A stretch of DNA of 64,000 nt, taken from contig NW_021638315.1 in assembly GCF_900090045.1 (NCBI RefSeq), positions 1-64,000 of the forward strand. Reading direction: 5' to 3'. Shown piece by piece: positions 52,062-64,000 of the stretch. The number at the start of each line of letters is the position of its first letter. Positions within the stretch are counted from its first letter, which is position 1. The translations under genes were made by a program, and so were the position numbers. Below the pieces are notes generated by a model that was given only the letters and a program-made list of their open reading frames with translations, was not told the origin of the DNA and did not search any database. This stretch comes from Plasmodium malariae. Taxonomy: Eukaryota; Apicomplexa; Aconoidasida; Haemosporida; Plasmodiidae.

Positions 52062-55000
52062 ATGCATAGGTATGCATTCAGAATATATTTGGATTATACT
52101 TAATAGAAAGAAGCTGTTAATAAAAAATGCTAGTTATATTTTGTAAAGTCTAAAGGAAAATAAAATATAAATTTCTATAGTTGTGCGCAATATAAAAGAG
52201 AAATGCAGACGTTAAATACAAAATTTTCATTTTAGATAATTTAAATATATTCCAATTATATATACTTATTTTATTATGTAATTATATCTATTAGAAAGTT
52301 ATATTAATATTTGATTCAATAAAAGTAACGAAAATTTTAATCCATATATATATAATGAATATCAATATTTTCCTGAAATATAATTTCAGAAATTAAGAAT
52401 TTAAAAGAGAAAAAAAAGAAAAATCAATAGTTGCATTATACTATGCCTTAATTAATGTAATATTGTTAAATATATTTAAGTAATTATATATTATATATTA
52501 TATATTTTTCATTACTACTTAGTGTACAATTTACTTCACATTTAAAACAATAACTATTTTATATTCATTAAACATCATCATTATTCGAAATTTTAGGTGT
52601 TAATTAATATAAAAAAATTAAAACATATATATATATGCGTTAAAACGCAGGAAAACATAATGGAAATACACTCATAATTTATATAATCAAATATATTATA
52701 AAAAATATATACTAAATACTTCATGAAATTCTGATAGATTATTATGAAATAATAGATGTCCTCACAATAATACTCTTCATTAATTATAAATTTCGAACTC
52801 CTTAAATGTTATATATATATTTTTTTTTTTTTTTTTTTGTTATTTATATATTCGCAAAATGAAAAAATTATATTTAAAAATTCTATCTCTTAATAAAAAA
52901 TTAAGTTTTTTTTCATAATAAATATCGTAACATAAATGAAAAATATTTACACATATTTACATATACTGATAACATTAAAGCATTTATTTTTACTTTACGT
53001 AACTTTTATTAATATAAATTTAAAAGAACAATGAAATTATTAAAACGGCTGAAATATGATAATACACAAATCATGCCGAATACATAGATTTTTACTTGAA
53101 CCTGTATTTTTTATTCAACTTTAAAAAAAAATATAAATCAATAGAGAAATAAATTTCTTATGGTTTATTTATTTATTTTTTTTCTACATATTATGGTTTA
53201 TTAACATTTTCATGAAATCAAAGAAATAAAATATAAATACAAAAAAGTATGAAAATTAAACAGTGCTTAATTTATAAGTTTCAATATTCTTTTGAAATGA
53301 GGTCCAAATATAACAGAATAAAAGTATTTCGTAGGAATTTCAAAATATATGATATATATTTTTTATCTTCCTTTGAATTCAATTTTTAATATCGTTCTTA
53401 TTATGTTATCTTAACAAAAAGTTATTGCTGAATCTCTTATTAAGTTCAAAAGTTAATTTATAAATTTTAACTCTCAAATTTTTCCTTTTATTACTTTTTG
53501 GTAATTACAAAATGATATTTTTCTTTTTAATCCTTAGTTAATAATATTACTTGATGCTATTTTTTTTTATATTATTTTATAAATTATCTGTATATGTATT
53601 TATAAAGTAAACCAATACTATATCTATTTGAGCAAATATAATATTTATTTTGATACATGATCATTTTTTACTATTTTCATATACAATAAAAATACATATA
53701 TTATGACTATTTATTTACTAACTTATATTGTGTACGAACTATGAAAACAGCATTATGTTCATTGTTTAAACAATATTATTAATTCAGTTATAATTGTAAT
53801 AAAAAAAATAAAAAAAATATATTTCTGAATTAATTATAAGTATTACAATTAAGTAATACAGTGTTAGATGAAATACATCTGCATCATCGTAATTTAATAT
53901 CCATACAATATATAAAGGATATATATTATTATATACTAATAATATTTTATTAAGGAAGTAATTATTTTTTGATATTATTAATATTAACATTATCAATGCT
54001 TCGACAATTTTGTCTAAATTCAATATAATTTAGATATTCTAATTGTATTTTTTAGTAATAAATATATAGTTCTTTTAAAGGATAATATTCTAATATAAAT
54101 ATGACGGTTTTGAATAAATATTTTTATGATTTCTCATATAAGATATATATGACTTTTATATTTAATTAATATAAAGCATACCTTGCACGCGTAATAAATA
54201 TATATGTTTTCTGTTATATATTTATATATGGAATGTCACAAAATATGTTTTACAATATATTTTTAATCTCTTAAAACTATAGTGAATATATTATATATAA
54301 AAAAATATAAAAGAATATTAGCATACATAAACATATATGGGTAGTTTTATATTAATACAAACGTTATTATATCAACACCTAAAACATATGGAAAAATATT
54401 TTGTATTTTGATATACTGTCTATTTTTTTAAGTGAAAACCATTTAAAAAATTAAAAAAAAAAATATTAATTTTATAAATAAAATTTCATAAAATGAGAAA
54501 ATAGTTATATTATTAATATTAAAAAAAATTAGGTAATAAAATAAGAACCAAATAATATTCACAATAAATTAACTTTAGAAAAAATTTATTGTAAAAATTA
54601 TAATTATTATAGTACTATATTAAGTTCTTCATTTTTCGTGAAGAAAAAAGAGTTTATTGTATAATTATATTAATAATAAAAATAATATATTTTTTTTTTT
54701 TAACTTTTCTAAGTGTTTTTGAAGAATATTTTTATCTATGGTATATGTATTAATGCAATTCAAATATAAATGTATATACTGATTTATATATAACATTAAA
54801 TATATATAAGCATAAGATATTCTACAAAAATGTAATTAACGTAAAAAAGAATGAATTAATTATTATTTTTCTTGAGTATCCTGAATCATAAGAGATAATA
54901 TAGTATAACTAATATGACTTAGAATAAAAGTAAATAAAAAAAAACCTAGGATTTACTTAATTTAAAAAATTTATGATAAGTTCTTTCACAACCATTTTAT

Positions 55001-56114
55001 CAAGTATTAAACGTAAAATATGTATCATAAATGTAATTTCTAATTGTACTCATACCATTTAGAATTTAATAATAAATTTCAGTTAATACATTAATCTATA
55101 TTTTTATTAGTATACAATTAAAAATAATATTAGTTATATACATTATTAAAGAATGTAAAAAAATTATCAAATTCTTTTCCTTTATTATTAATTTATAATT
55201 ATAACATTTATATAGAATAATAATATCAAATCTGATTATATATATTCATGTTTCTATTATAAATATTTGTATTGTGCTAAGTTAAGTGAGATAAAATTTC
55301 AACTAAATATATAACAGTGCTATATAATTTAATAAATATTATTAATGGATTATATTATAATTATGCGATATAGTTTATATATTGAAAAATATATTAGTTA
55401 TTAAAAGTATATTTTTTAAAGAATATTTATATTTTAACAAAAGATCATATATTCTCATACTGTGTATTTGCGTTTTAGATAAAATTATTTTTCATTTATA
55501 TAAGCTATAATTTCAGTAATAATTATGAAGTTTATTTTCTTAATGAATATATATATTGTTATTACTTATTATAAATATTAATTCAAATAATATGAAAGGT
55601 AATATTTTAACAATAAAAAAAAAATAATAAAAAACAAGAAAAAATTCTATGTCTTTTTAATAGTTAATATTTATATATTTATATTATTTTAGAAGGACAA
55701 AAAGGATTTCCATATGGATATTCCAATACAATAATCAATTTCTGTAAGACTTCCTTAAAGTTAATTTATTCTTTTGGATAATTTATGAGTACACGATTAT
55801 AAGCCTACATATAAATAAACAAATAGGAATGCATTTTTCTCGGTGGAATTTCTTTTTTTTACAAAAAAGAGACAATGTTTTTTATTATTATACTTGAAAT
55901 TAAAATTTTTTATATTATACTGTACAAACTATATTACCTTATTATAATATTAACTAAAAATAAAAGGAAAATTTTTCTAAGGAGTTTATTTTAAAATTAT
56001 ATATATGAAATAAAGTAATACATCACAAATTAACATATTATATAACATTTTTTAACTTATATAAGTATTAACATGATATAAATTTAATTTTGTTACTAAA
56101 TTCACTCATATACA
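52062..56114. other. AT-rich intergenic stretch
   Basis: Separates the STP1 gene from the PIR/VIR-like pseudogene, both on the plus strand. Poly-A/T runs dominate, including a T-run at about 52821-52838. The open frame at 53784-54023 is Ile/Leu/Tyr-rich and not credible. Confidence 0.6.
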
Positions 56115-57257
56115 ATGGCACCCGGAAGTTTAGATGAAAAAGTAATATTTATCTTTATATTATAATAATTATATATATCATAGTATTTTAAGAATTCGGT
56201 GATCTAGAAACACGTAAAAATCTATTTATATAAATATGATCTTGAATATAAATATATTATTATCATTTTTTTTATTATTAGAAAAACTGTGTGGAATTAT
56301 ACCTTGCTTATAAATAGGAATTTGATAAAGTCATCAATGATATTCAAAAAAATATGGGCGGAGTTAGTGGTGAAAATCGTGGAATAAAATGTATGCAATT
56401 TAGTGGTAATTTCATTACTCCATGTCAAGAGGTTGCTAGATATTTAATTGAAGTATAACAACGTCATCATTCTGATAGCCCAAAACATTGTATATTCTTG
56501 AACCATAGGATAAATTCAGATAATAAATAAACAGAACAAGATGATTGGTTTAACAAATACGCGAAACTTTCATCCTAAATATATAATATATGTAAGAAAG
56601 AAATAAAAAAAAATTGATCCTCAAATTTTAAATAATCTTACAAAACTATATAGTTATTATAATTCTTTTGAAAAATATAATGGAAAAAATTATGAATCTA
56701 CTGGTAATTATTGTATAGAAATTCAGAAATGTTACAATTTTTATATTCAACCTTATGAGAAATGTCAAAAAAATAAGGATGATACATTTTGCAACGAGTT
56801 ACTCAATTAAGGAAGCATATGATAATAGAAGGAGCTTTTTAACTCCTTGTTCTAGGTTTCCACGAATTTTACCACCCCCAAAAGTAGATTATGTATTTTC
56901 TGCCAGTTTATCCACAGCAGCAGTATTACTAGCTTCTTTCACTTTATTGTTTTTATATAAGGTTAATAAACATTATACTTAATAGTGTATATATTCTAAA
57001 ACAACGAGTATGTCCAATTTCACAAATAATTACAATAAAACAATTATATATTTAGGCACATATACATATTTGTTTTTTTTATAGTTTACTCCAGTGAAAT
57101 CTTGGTTACATAATCGCCTACAAAAAAAAAAATAGATGAAATTAACGAACTTCAAAAAACAAGAGAATCCTTGCTAATCAAATATAAAGAAGAAGATAGA
57201 AAATGTGAAGGGTCTTTTCGTAATTTACCTTACCAAGCTCAAGATCTTTTATACTAA
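56115..57257 (+). pseudogene. pir: PIR/VIR-like pseudogene, three exons preserved
   Basis: Exon 1 (56115-56141) codes MAPGSLDEK before donor GTAATA. Exon 2 (56282-56961) begins KNCVELYLAYK and hits TAG at 56315; three more in-frame stops follow (after YLIEV, NSDNK and KLSS). A frameshift at about 56577-56610 restores IDPQILNNLTKLYSYYNSFE, a VIR-like block, and Cys-rich sequence (CIEIQKCYNFYIQPYEKC). A second shift near 56805 leads to the membrane span SASLSTAAVLLASFTLLFLY with donor AAG|GTTAAT. Exon 3 (57085-57257) opens FTPVKSWLHNRLQKKK, breaks at the 11-A run near 57121, and continues to TAA at 57255. The open frame at 56755-56982 is only the tail of exon 2. This copy is more VIR-like than the intact gene at 36062-37298, on the opposite strand, and clearly dead. 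Confidence 0.87.
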
Positions 57258-59878
57258 AATTACAATTTATATTATTTGCTATCAAAAATCTTTCCTCAGT
57301 TGTATAAATGTTATATATGTAGATATTTATTAATTAATAAGATAAGATAAAAATAAAAAAATAAATAAAAATGTAAAAAAAAATACAAAAATATTGATAT
57401 AAAAATTATACAAAAAAAAGTTCAACGTAAAAACAATGCTATTGTAAGAGTTAGCAAAAAAATTCGCTTATACATTTGATTTTCTTTAAGATACAAAACA
57501 AAAGATAATAAAACTTAAACATATAACATAAGGTTATTCGGTAAGTAACTATTTTTCTAAATATCCATATAAAGTAACATTTATTAATAAAATATTATAT
57601 AAAATAAAAAGAACAAAATCATTAAAAACAACACCATAATTATTAGTATGTAAATAAAAAAAAAAAAATCTTAAAATATAAATATTACTGAAAAAGTAAA
57701 AAGAATATATATTTTGTATTTATAGAAAAAATTTAAACCTTTGTTATTGTTTTTGCACATCCGATTAAGCACAATTAAGAATTTAACCTATTACAGAACA
57801 ACTATAATATTATTGTCTTCAAATAATGCATATTATATTTTTCAATGTAGTAAGGATATTCACATATAATAATAAGTGAAAAACATTATGCTGTGTTTTG
57901 CATTTAATTTGGGAAACACTTAACCATTAGTTAATAATGCATAAATATGATCTTATTGTACACTATTCTTAATATTTTTTGTTCTCATACTCTTTTATAT
58001 AAGTAACATCCTACAGTGATAAACAAATAAATATGTGATAAATATAAAGTTACATTACAAGTATAAATTTTTAACGCAAATTATTTTTAATAGTAACAAG
58101 GAAAAATTATAATTCCATATTTCACTTATATTTACTCTATACAAAAGGAAAAATACGACAGATTTTTTCCAAAAATATATTGGTGCTAGCAAGATAATAT
58201 GCATGGGACAAACAAAATGAAAGATAATATTTTGCAAAAGATTTCTAAAAAATTTACTTTTTTATACTTACTATAAAACGAATGTACACATTCTTATATA
58301 TATATTATTTTATAAATAGGATTTCCCTTTTTCATCGTGAAAAAATTAATAGGTGGTGTTTCATTTCATTAATTATAAAATTTAGAATACCAGCTAATTT
58401 TAATTAATTCACATACAAAATTTAGTTATTAATTTACATGTGATGATTTCAGATTATAATTAATATTACATTAAGTAGAAAAAAAAAAAACTTTTTTAAA
58501 TTAAATTTATGCTACAGCATTCAAACATTGTTATGTTTATATAGAAAGAATATATTCAAATGCTCATATTATAATAAGATATATATTTTATTTTTCATGA
58601 TCATTCCTCTAAAGTCATCATAATAAATTTCGATTAGAGACAAAATCCCTTAGTATATGGTACATACTATTAATTAATATAAAAACGTTATATAGTTTGT
58701 TACAGTTTTATAATCATTATTTTTAATTTTACCGTAATAATTTATTAAACTACGTATATATAAAATATTAACTTCATAAAAAGATACATAACAAAAAAAA
58801 TTATAAAAATAATAAAGCAACATTTTTTTATGAATTTATTTATTTAATATCAAATTGATATAATTTTAAAAGAATTAATCTATAAAAATTATATACTGAC
58901 TTCACCTACAAATTCAACATATTATTAATAATTAATTTGTAATTAATAAATATATTTCAGTAAAAAAAAATTGTTTTTGTTTATATATTAAAAAAATATA
59001 CTTACAATACACGTTATTTTTCTTTTAATTATTTTTTTAATTAGGTAAATAAAAAAAAATATTTCATTTTTTTTTAAAACTAGATAGTTTATATTTTTCC
59101 TATAATATAAATTAATTCCATATTAATTAATACGCATAAGCTTATAAAATAGAGTAAAATATTAACAGTGATGAAATTAAAATATTATCCATAATCCCAA
59201 AACTTAGAACCGCATTTTAGAAGGATATTATTTTATTACATATTTATAATTCCACATGGATACCATTAAAAAAAAAAAAAAAAAATTTTAAAGTGTTAAG
59301 AAATAATTACATTTTATAATATATTTCTAATAAAAATTATTCTGTAAAATAAATAGGATGTTTTTCATTAAATAAAATATATTTATATCAATGAAACATA
59401 AAGCATTTACTTTGTTTCCTTAAACACAAAAAAAGACACTTATTTATAATATGAATCTGATCATATATTTTTCTGATTTTTTGTTTAAATAATCATATGC
59501 TTGGAGTACATAATTAGAACAAAATTATTTTTTATTCAACATATAAATTTTAATATAACATCAATAAAATGATGTTATTTTTAATTCACATATAATTTTA
59601 ATCAGAATCTATTTAATGACGATAATCCATATAGCAATACTATTTAATTATTCTAAAAAATATACTATAATGCAAAATGATAAACCATAAACTTTTCAAA
59701 TTCACAAAAAATAAGCATAAATTATTACAGTTCCGCTCAATAATGATAACTTATATACATGTACATCTATAAAGTTATTGCATTTTTACGCATTATTGTT
59801 AAGGATATATATTCAAATATAGTATATGAATTACTCCATATTAATAAAATCAATAAAAAAATATATATTTTTTCTTTA
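57258..59878. other. AT-rich intergenic stretch
   Basis: Convergent gap between the PIR-like pseudogene (+) and a fam-m-type gene (-). Only the 3'-flank motif at 59824-59843 stands out. Confidence 0.6.
59824..59843 (-). other. Conserved 3'-flank motif of fam-type gene
   Basis: Plus strand TATGAATTACTCCATATTAA, 36 bp past the stop at 59879. Matches the motif after the other fam-type genes. Confidence 0.48.
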
Positions 59879-60784
59879 TTATTCATTTTGTTCGGTCATC
59901 AACTTAATTTTTTTATACTTTTCATTATTTCTTAATATTTTAAGAACCCCTATTATAAGAGTAATAGTTAATATAATAAGAAGTACTCCAAATGATAATA
60001 TATATAAATGTTCTGGAGATAAACTTATTGAATCGAATATTTTTTCAAGAAATGTCCAACAATCTTTCAATACTGGTAATTTTGTCATCCATCCCCTATA
60101 GTTTTCAGCAACCCTACTCCATGTAATATGGGTATTCCTATTCCCACCAAGAAAAAAATAAAAAATAGAACAATTACAAATCCATAACTTCTAAATTTTA
60201 TTTTCCCTAAGGATATATCACAAATTCTTCTTCTTTTTTCAAGAAAATTATCATAATCTTTTTTTTTTATCCATTTTTTTTCAAAATGGAAATGTTTTCC
60301 ATCAAAGATTACACTGCTATTATCTATAATTTCTGTGTAGTATTGTGCCTTATTTAATAAACTTTTATTTGACCGATTGCTTTTTCCTCTCGTTACTTTT
60401 TCATTATGAGATATATTCGTCTGCTTCTTGACTTCATTATTTGGAAATCTTTCTTTTAACAATACATTATTTGAATCATTATCCTGTTTATATTTTGATA
60501 GTAATCTATAATTTCTCGTATATAATTTTCCATAATAGTTACAGTTTTCATTCACGAACTTGATAAATATGCACTAAAAAAACAAAGCAAATACATATTT
60601 ATAATATGAATAAATGAACAAATTATAAAATATTATATTAATAAGTGATAAAATAGGAAAAATATAAATAATTAAAAATATACTTAAATTAATATACCTT
60701 ATAATTATCAAAATTGGATATCCATTCGAGAATGATAAAAGCAGCAATTTTAATAAATATGTTTGTCTTAATTCTTTTATTCAT
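59879..60784 (-). pseudogene. fam-m-type gene with a single frameshift between the TM spans
   Basis: Exon 1 (60698-60784) codes 29 residues, MNKRIKTNIFIKIAAFIILE and on, with consensus donor AAG|GTATAT. The intron is 60574-60697 (124 bp). Exon 2 starts at 60573. RLLSK is at 52-56 (Ser at position 4 in place of Ala) and FDGKHFHF at 119-126. The first membrane span is about 160-179. Translation then meets TGA at 60085-60087 after 191 residues. One base back, the frame beginning at 60088 continues with the expected second half: a loop, the second span (LSFGVLLIILTITLIIGVL) and RNNEKYKKIKLMTEQNE to the stop at 59879. The two frames overlap as ATGA. A G-rich stretch (GGGGATGGATGA) lies at the break. 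All other parts are family-like, so the loss is recent or an assembly error. Confidence 0.88.
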
Positions 60785-63700
60785 TGTATAAATATTTATT
60801 ATTTTTACTTATTCAAAAAGGAAAAAATTAACATTAATACAACAAACTACTAGTTTCAAACGATGATATATTTATTTATAAATTTAGCATTACTATCCGT
60901 TCATAAATATATAATAAAATGAAAATAATTATTTTCATCACATAAATAAAGTAAAATAGTACAAAAAACATATAACATTTATGATAACTTTATTAAAAAT
61001 AAAAAATAACTTTCATAAAAACAAAATAATTTGAATTGATTCATAAATATATAAACATATGTATATAATTTAATGTAGAGTATTAATTTAGATAATGCTT
61101 TTATTAATTATTTTTCGGAATAAACTAAGAAATAAAAATATGTTTTCTTAATATATGTAAATACTGAACTCATATACGATATGGAATGTAGAGAATCTAT
61201 ATATAATATATCTCTCCATATATTAAAAAAATAATTACTAATTTAAGGATGTTATCCAATTAATAATTAAAAATTTTTAAATATTTATTTTAAAAAAAAT
61301 ATTTTAAAAAAAAAAATATATATTCATAATAATATCATTAAATGAAAGAAACAACACTTTGTATTGCGTTAATTATAACATATCCATTAGTTCCTATTAA
61401 AGCATAACATTTTATTCAGTATAATGTTTTTTAAAAAGTAAAATTTATACAGACCTAACTTATTTTTGAAGAAATATGTATTCTGAAAGCAAATAAGGAC
61501 TGAATTTTGTTCTTTTACGATAACATTTGAAAATTACAATTTTTAATTATAGTTAATCCGTATCTTTATTTTTAAATTAATAATATTTATATTTATTTAC
61601 ATAATTTTATAATTATTTTTTAATTATGTATTTAAGTAGAGAAAATATCAATATTATAAAAAAAAGAAAAAGCAAAAGATTGCTTAATGAAAAAATTGTT
61701 ACAAAAATATTACTTTATTTACATTAATTTAAGGATACTACAAATGAAATAAATTTACAAATAAAAACAATATATATAGTGTACAATATCTACAGAATAA
61801 ATAAGAAAAAATAGCAATGTAATTTACTTTGATGTATGATTTAGTAATTTTTCTATTTTTATCTATAGACGGATACTTTTACTTTTTATTTATTCCTTTA
61901 TAAATACATGAAGTCAATAATAAAATTTAAACGTTCATTATAATAAATGGTCATAAATATATAAACAGTAAATGATTTATTGATAATATATTTACCAAAA
62001 CAAACAATATTATAGTCCATTATTTATATTCCCTATGTACTGTAACCATAACAGTGATAATTATGAATACATGATAATTACAGAGAATTATAGCAATTAT
62101 CCTGATATATAACATTTTATTATTGTACTCTTTAAAAAATTTTATTCCTACAATTGTATAATTAAATAACAGAGATAAGTTGAAAATATTACAAATACTA
62201 TTATATTTTTATAATTTAACATTATTAATACACTCATAGTACAACTTATTAAGACTCATATATAACTAGTTTATATGTTTCCATACTTTATCGTCTAACA
62301 CTTTTTCTAATAGATAATATTTTCATGTGAATTATAAGGAAACTAAGTTTTAAAATTAAATATAAAACATATATGTAAATATATTATAAAATTGGTTACG
62401 AAAAATAATTACACTACAGCATATGATGGAGCTAAACAATTGCTTGAAAATACAATTTTTCTGATTGAGCAACATTCATGATATCTAAATATTGTTTTCT
62501 CCAATTTTTTTAAATTAATCTATATTTTTCTATATTATTTATATTTTTCCTAAATTAAGTAATAACGTATAAGTAGATTAATATCCTTATATAATATTTA
62601 ATCTTATACTTATTTAATACGTAAAACATAAATGCAATGTTCTCTTATATATATATTTGTATTAACGTTTTATTATTATATCATTCACTTGTAGATTCGA
62701 TATTGTTTTTTACAATATTAACTTCTGAATCTATTATTTTTACTAATACACTGTGCTTTTAATTATGGTTTTCAAATATAAAAGCATTTAAAATAATTTT
62801 TTTTTTTCTCCTAATCATTATTGTATAAAAGGAAATTAACATATTCTTACATTTACAATAGTAATTTTACAACATTTTATTATTTTTTAACGATTACAAA
62901 TTCTTCATATAAATAATAAATTATTACACTTATTTAATTAAAACATCTACGAAAATACATGGAAATTTTTCTAACAGACCTAGTTAAAACCTATGTAACC
63001 AAAAAGAAAATAAATGTTCATATGTATTATTTAAAAAAATATAATTTTATTTTTAATTTCATTTTATTTAAAAAAAGAAATGTTACCAATAAAAATTAAT
63101 TAGTAATTTTCAGTATAAACTACATATGTTTCTATGCTTCTAGAATATAATATTATATATTTACATAATATATTATTAGACATAAAAAATGAGGAAATAT
63201 AAATAAAAAACACAGATTATTATATAAAAGTAGAAAAAACATATTCTTTTTTATTATCCCTAATAATAATTTATCTTTTTCTATAGAAATGAATGTATAT
63301 AAAATTTTAATATTATGAAAAAAAAAAAAGTATTTTTGCATATTATTTGTTAACATTTGATTACATTTAATTCATTAATTTAAACGTTTAGTTTGTAAAA
63401 ATCATAAAATATATACCGTATATTTATAAATTTAACATATAATTTATATTTAATTAATTTTTTAGATATAAAATTAACTTTACAATTAAGATATATAATA
63501 AAATGATAAATAGTAGTCATTTTCATTTAATTGTGTATATTTAGAAATAATAAGTTATTGAACTATTATAAGTACCTGAAATTGATAAAGATATTATATT
63601 GTAAATTTATATTTTATATCAAAAAAGTAAAAAATAATAATCCGTTGTAAGGAAATTTACAATGTTATTTTTTTACAGTTAATTTAACATATAACTTATT

Positions 63701-64000
63701 TTATATAGTAAATACTATGTTTGCTTTTATAACATATATATATGTACTACAATTAAACAAAATACGTCTTCATCGTGTCAATAAAAATAAATCAAGACAT
63801 ATTTTTATTTATATTAATTGTAATAAAAAAAATTTCAAATTATGTCAACAAATATTCATTTTAAACTAGAGAAAAATGAAAACATATAAAAAAGTATTTT
63901 TATAGTCAAAATATAAATTAACACAAGCAATAAATAAAATTATATATATTGTCCCACTTAATATTAATTATAACACACAAAGACATATTTTTCATACAAA
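60785..64000. other. AT-rich intergenic stretch to window end
   Basis: After the upstream blocks (61040-61257) there is no supported gene. The open frame at 63153-63356 is Phe/Leu/Tyr-rich and looks like chance. The window ends in non-coding DNA. Confidence 0.55.
61040..61257 (-). promoter_or_regulatory. Shared upstream blocks of fam-type gene (59879-60784)
   Basis: The proximal block TTCATAAATATATAAACATA begins at 61040, 256 bp above the ATG. The distal block at 61181-61257 is the clearest copy: GGAATGTAGAGAATCTATAT, CTCCATATATTAA, and ATTACTAATTTAAGGATGTT, starting 397 bp above. Confidence 0.52.

Noticed and set aside
59826..60101. Plus-strand open frame of 91 codons
   Set aside because: Antisense to the frameshifted fam-m-type gene; no independent support.
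1..64000. Telomere repeats, CRISPR arrays, transposons, tRNA or rRNA genes
   Set aside because: No telomere-type repeat array, no regularly spaced repeat units, no transposase-like frame and no tRNA-like or rRNA-like segment was recognised on reading.

Overview
The window is extremely AT-rich, with long poly-A/T runs and (TA)n tracts. It carries short-exon, spliced, membrane-anchored surface or exported protein genes separated by kilobases of non-coding DNA. This is the pattern of a Plasmodium subtelomere. STP1, PIR and many two-transmembrane proteins with an RxLA-type export motif occur together, including pairs of two related types (motifs LEKKIFKELDY and FDGKHFHF). These match the fam-l and fam-m families described for Plasmodium malariae, so P. 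malariae or the near-identical P. brasilianum is the best assignment. It rests on recognition of the families, not on a search. Which type is called fam-l and which fam-m is my recollection; the two types themselves are clear in the sequence.

Layout. Positions 1-1594 (+) hold the 3' half of an STP1 gene cut by the window edge, with two homopolymer frameshifts. From 8 to 43 kb every gene is on the minus strand: fam-m type (8263-9150), fam-l type (11491-12504), a pseudogene of a third two-TM family (15239-16010), fam-m type (24322-25208), fam-l type (27906-28863), fam-m type (31439-32350), a complete three-exon PIR gene (36062-37298) and a fam-l-type pseudogene (42411-43231). Then a second STP1 gene (49450-52061, +) has an in-frame stop in exon 2, a degenerate PIR/VIR pseudogene lies at 56115-57257 (+), and a frameshifted fam-m-type gene at 59879-60784 (-).

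I rebuilt exon structures by hand. Most short ORFs are fragments of spliced genes, and the first exon was always missing from the simple reading frames. Every intact fam-type gene has a 27-29-codon first exon coding a hydrophobic signal, an intron of 122-132 bp, and a second exon with the export motif at residue 50-52 and two membrane spans.

The genes do not form a pathway. They are members of multigene families thought to act at the surface of, or to be exported into, the infected red cell. The least expected result is outside the coding regions: seven fam-l/fam-m-type genes share two upstream blocks at nearly fixed distances from the start codon (about 260 and about 390 bp), and most share a short motif about 30-40 bp after the stop. 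These are candidate promoter and 3'-end signals, or the edges of a common duplication unit. No RNA gene, CRISPR array, mobile element or telomere repeat array was recognised.
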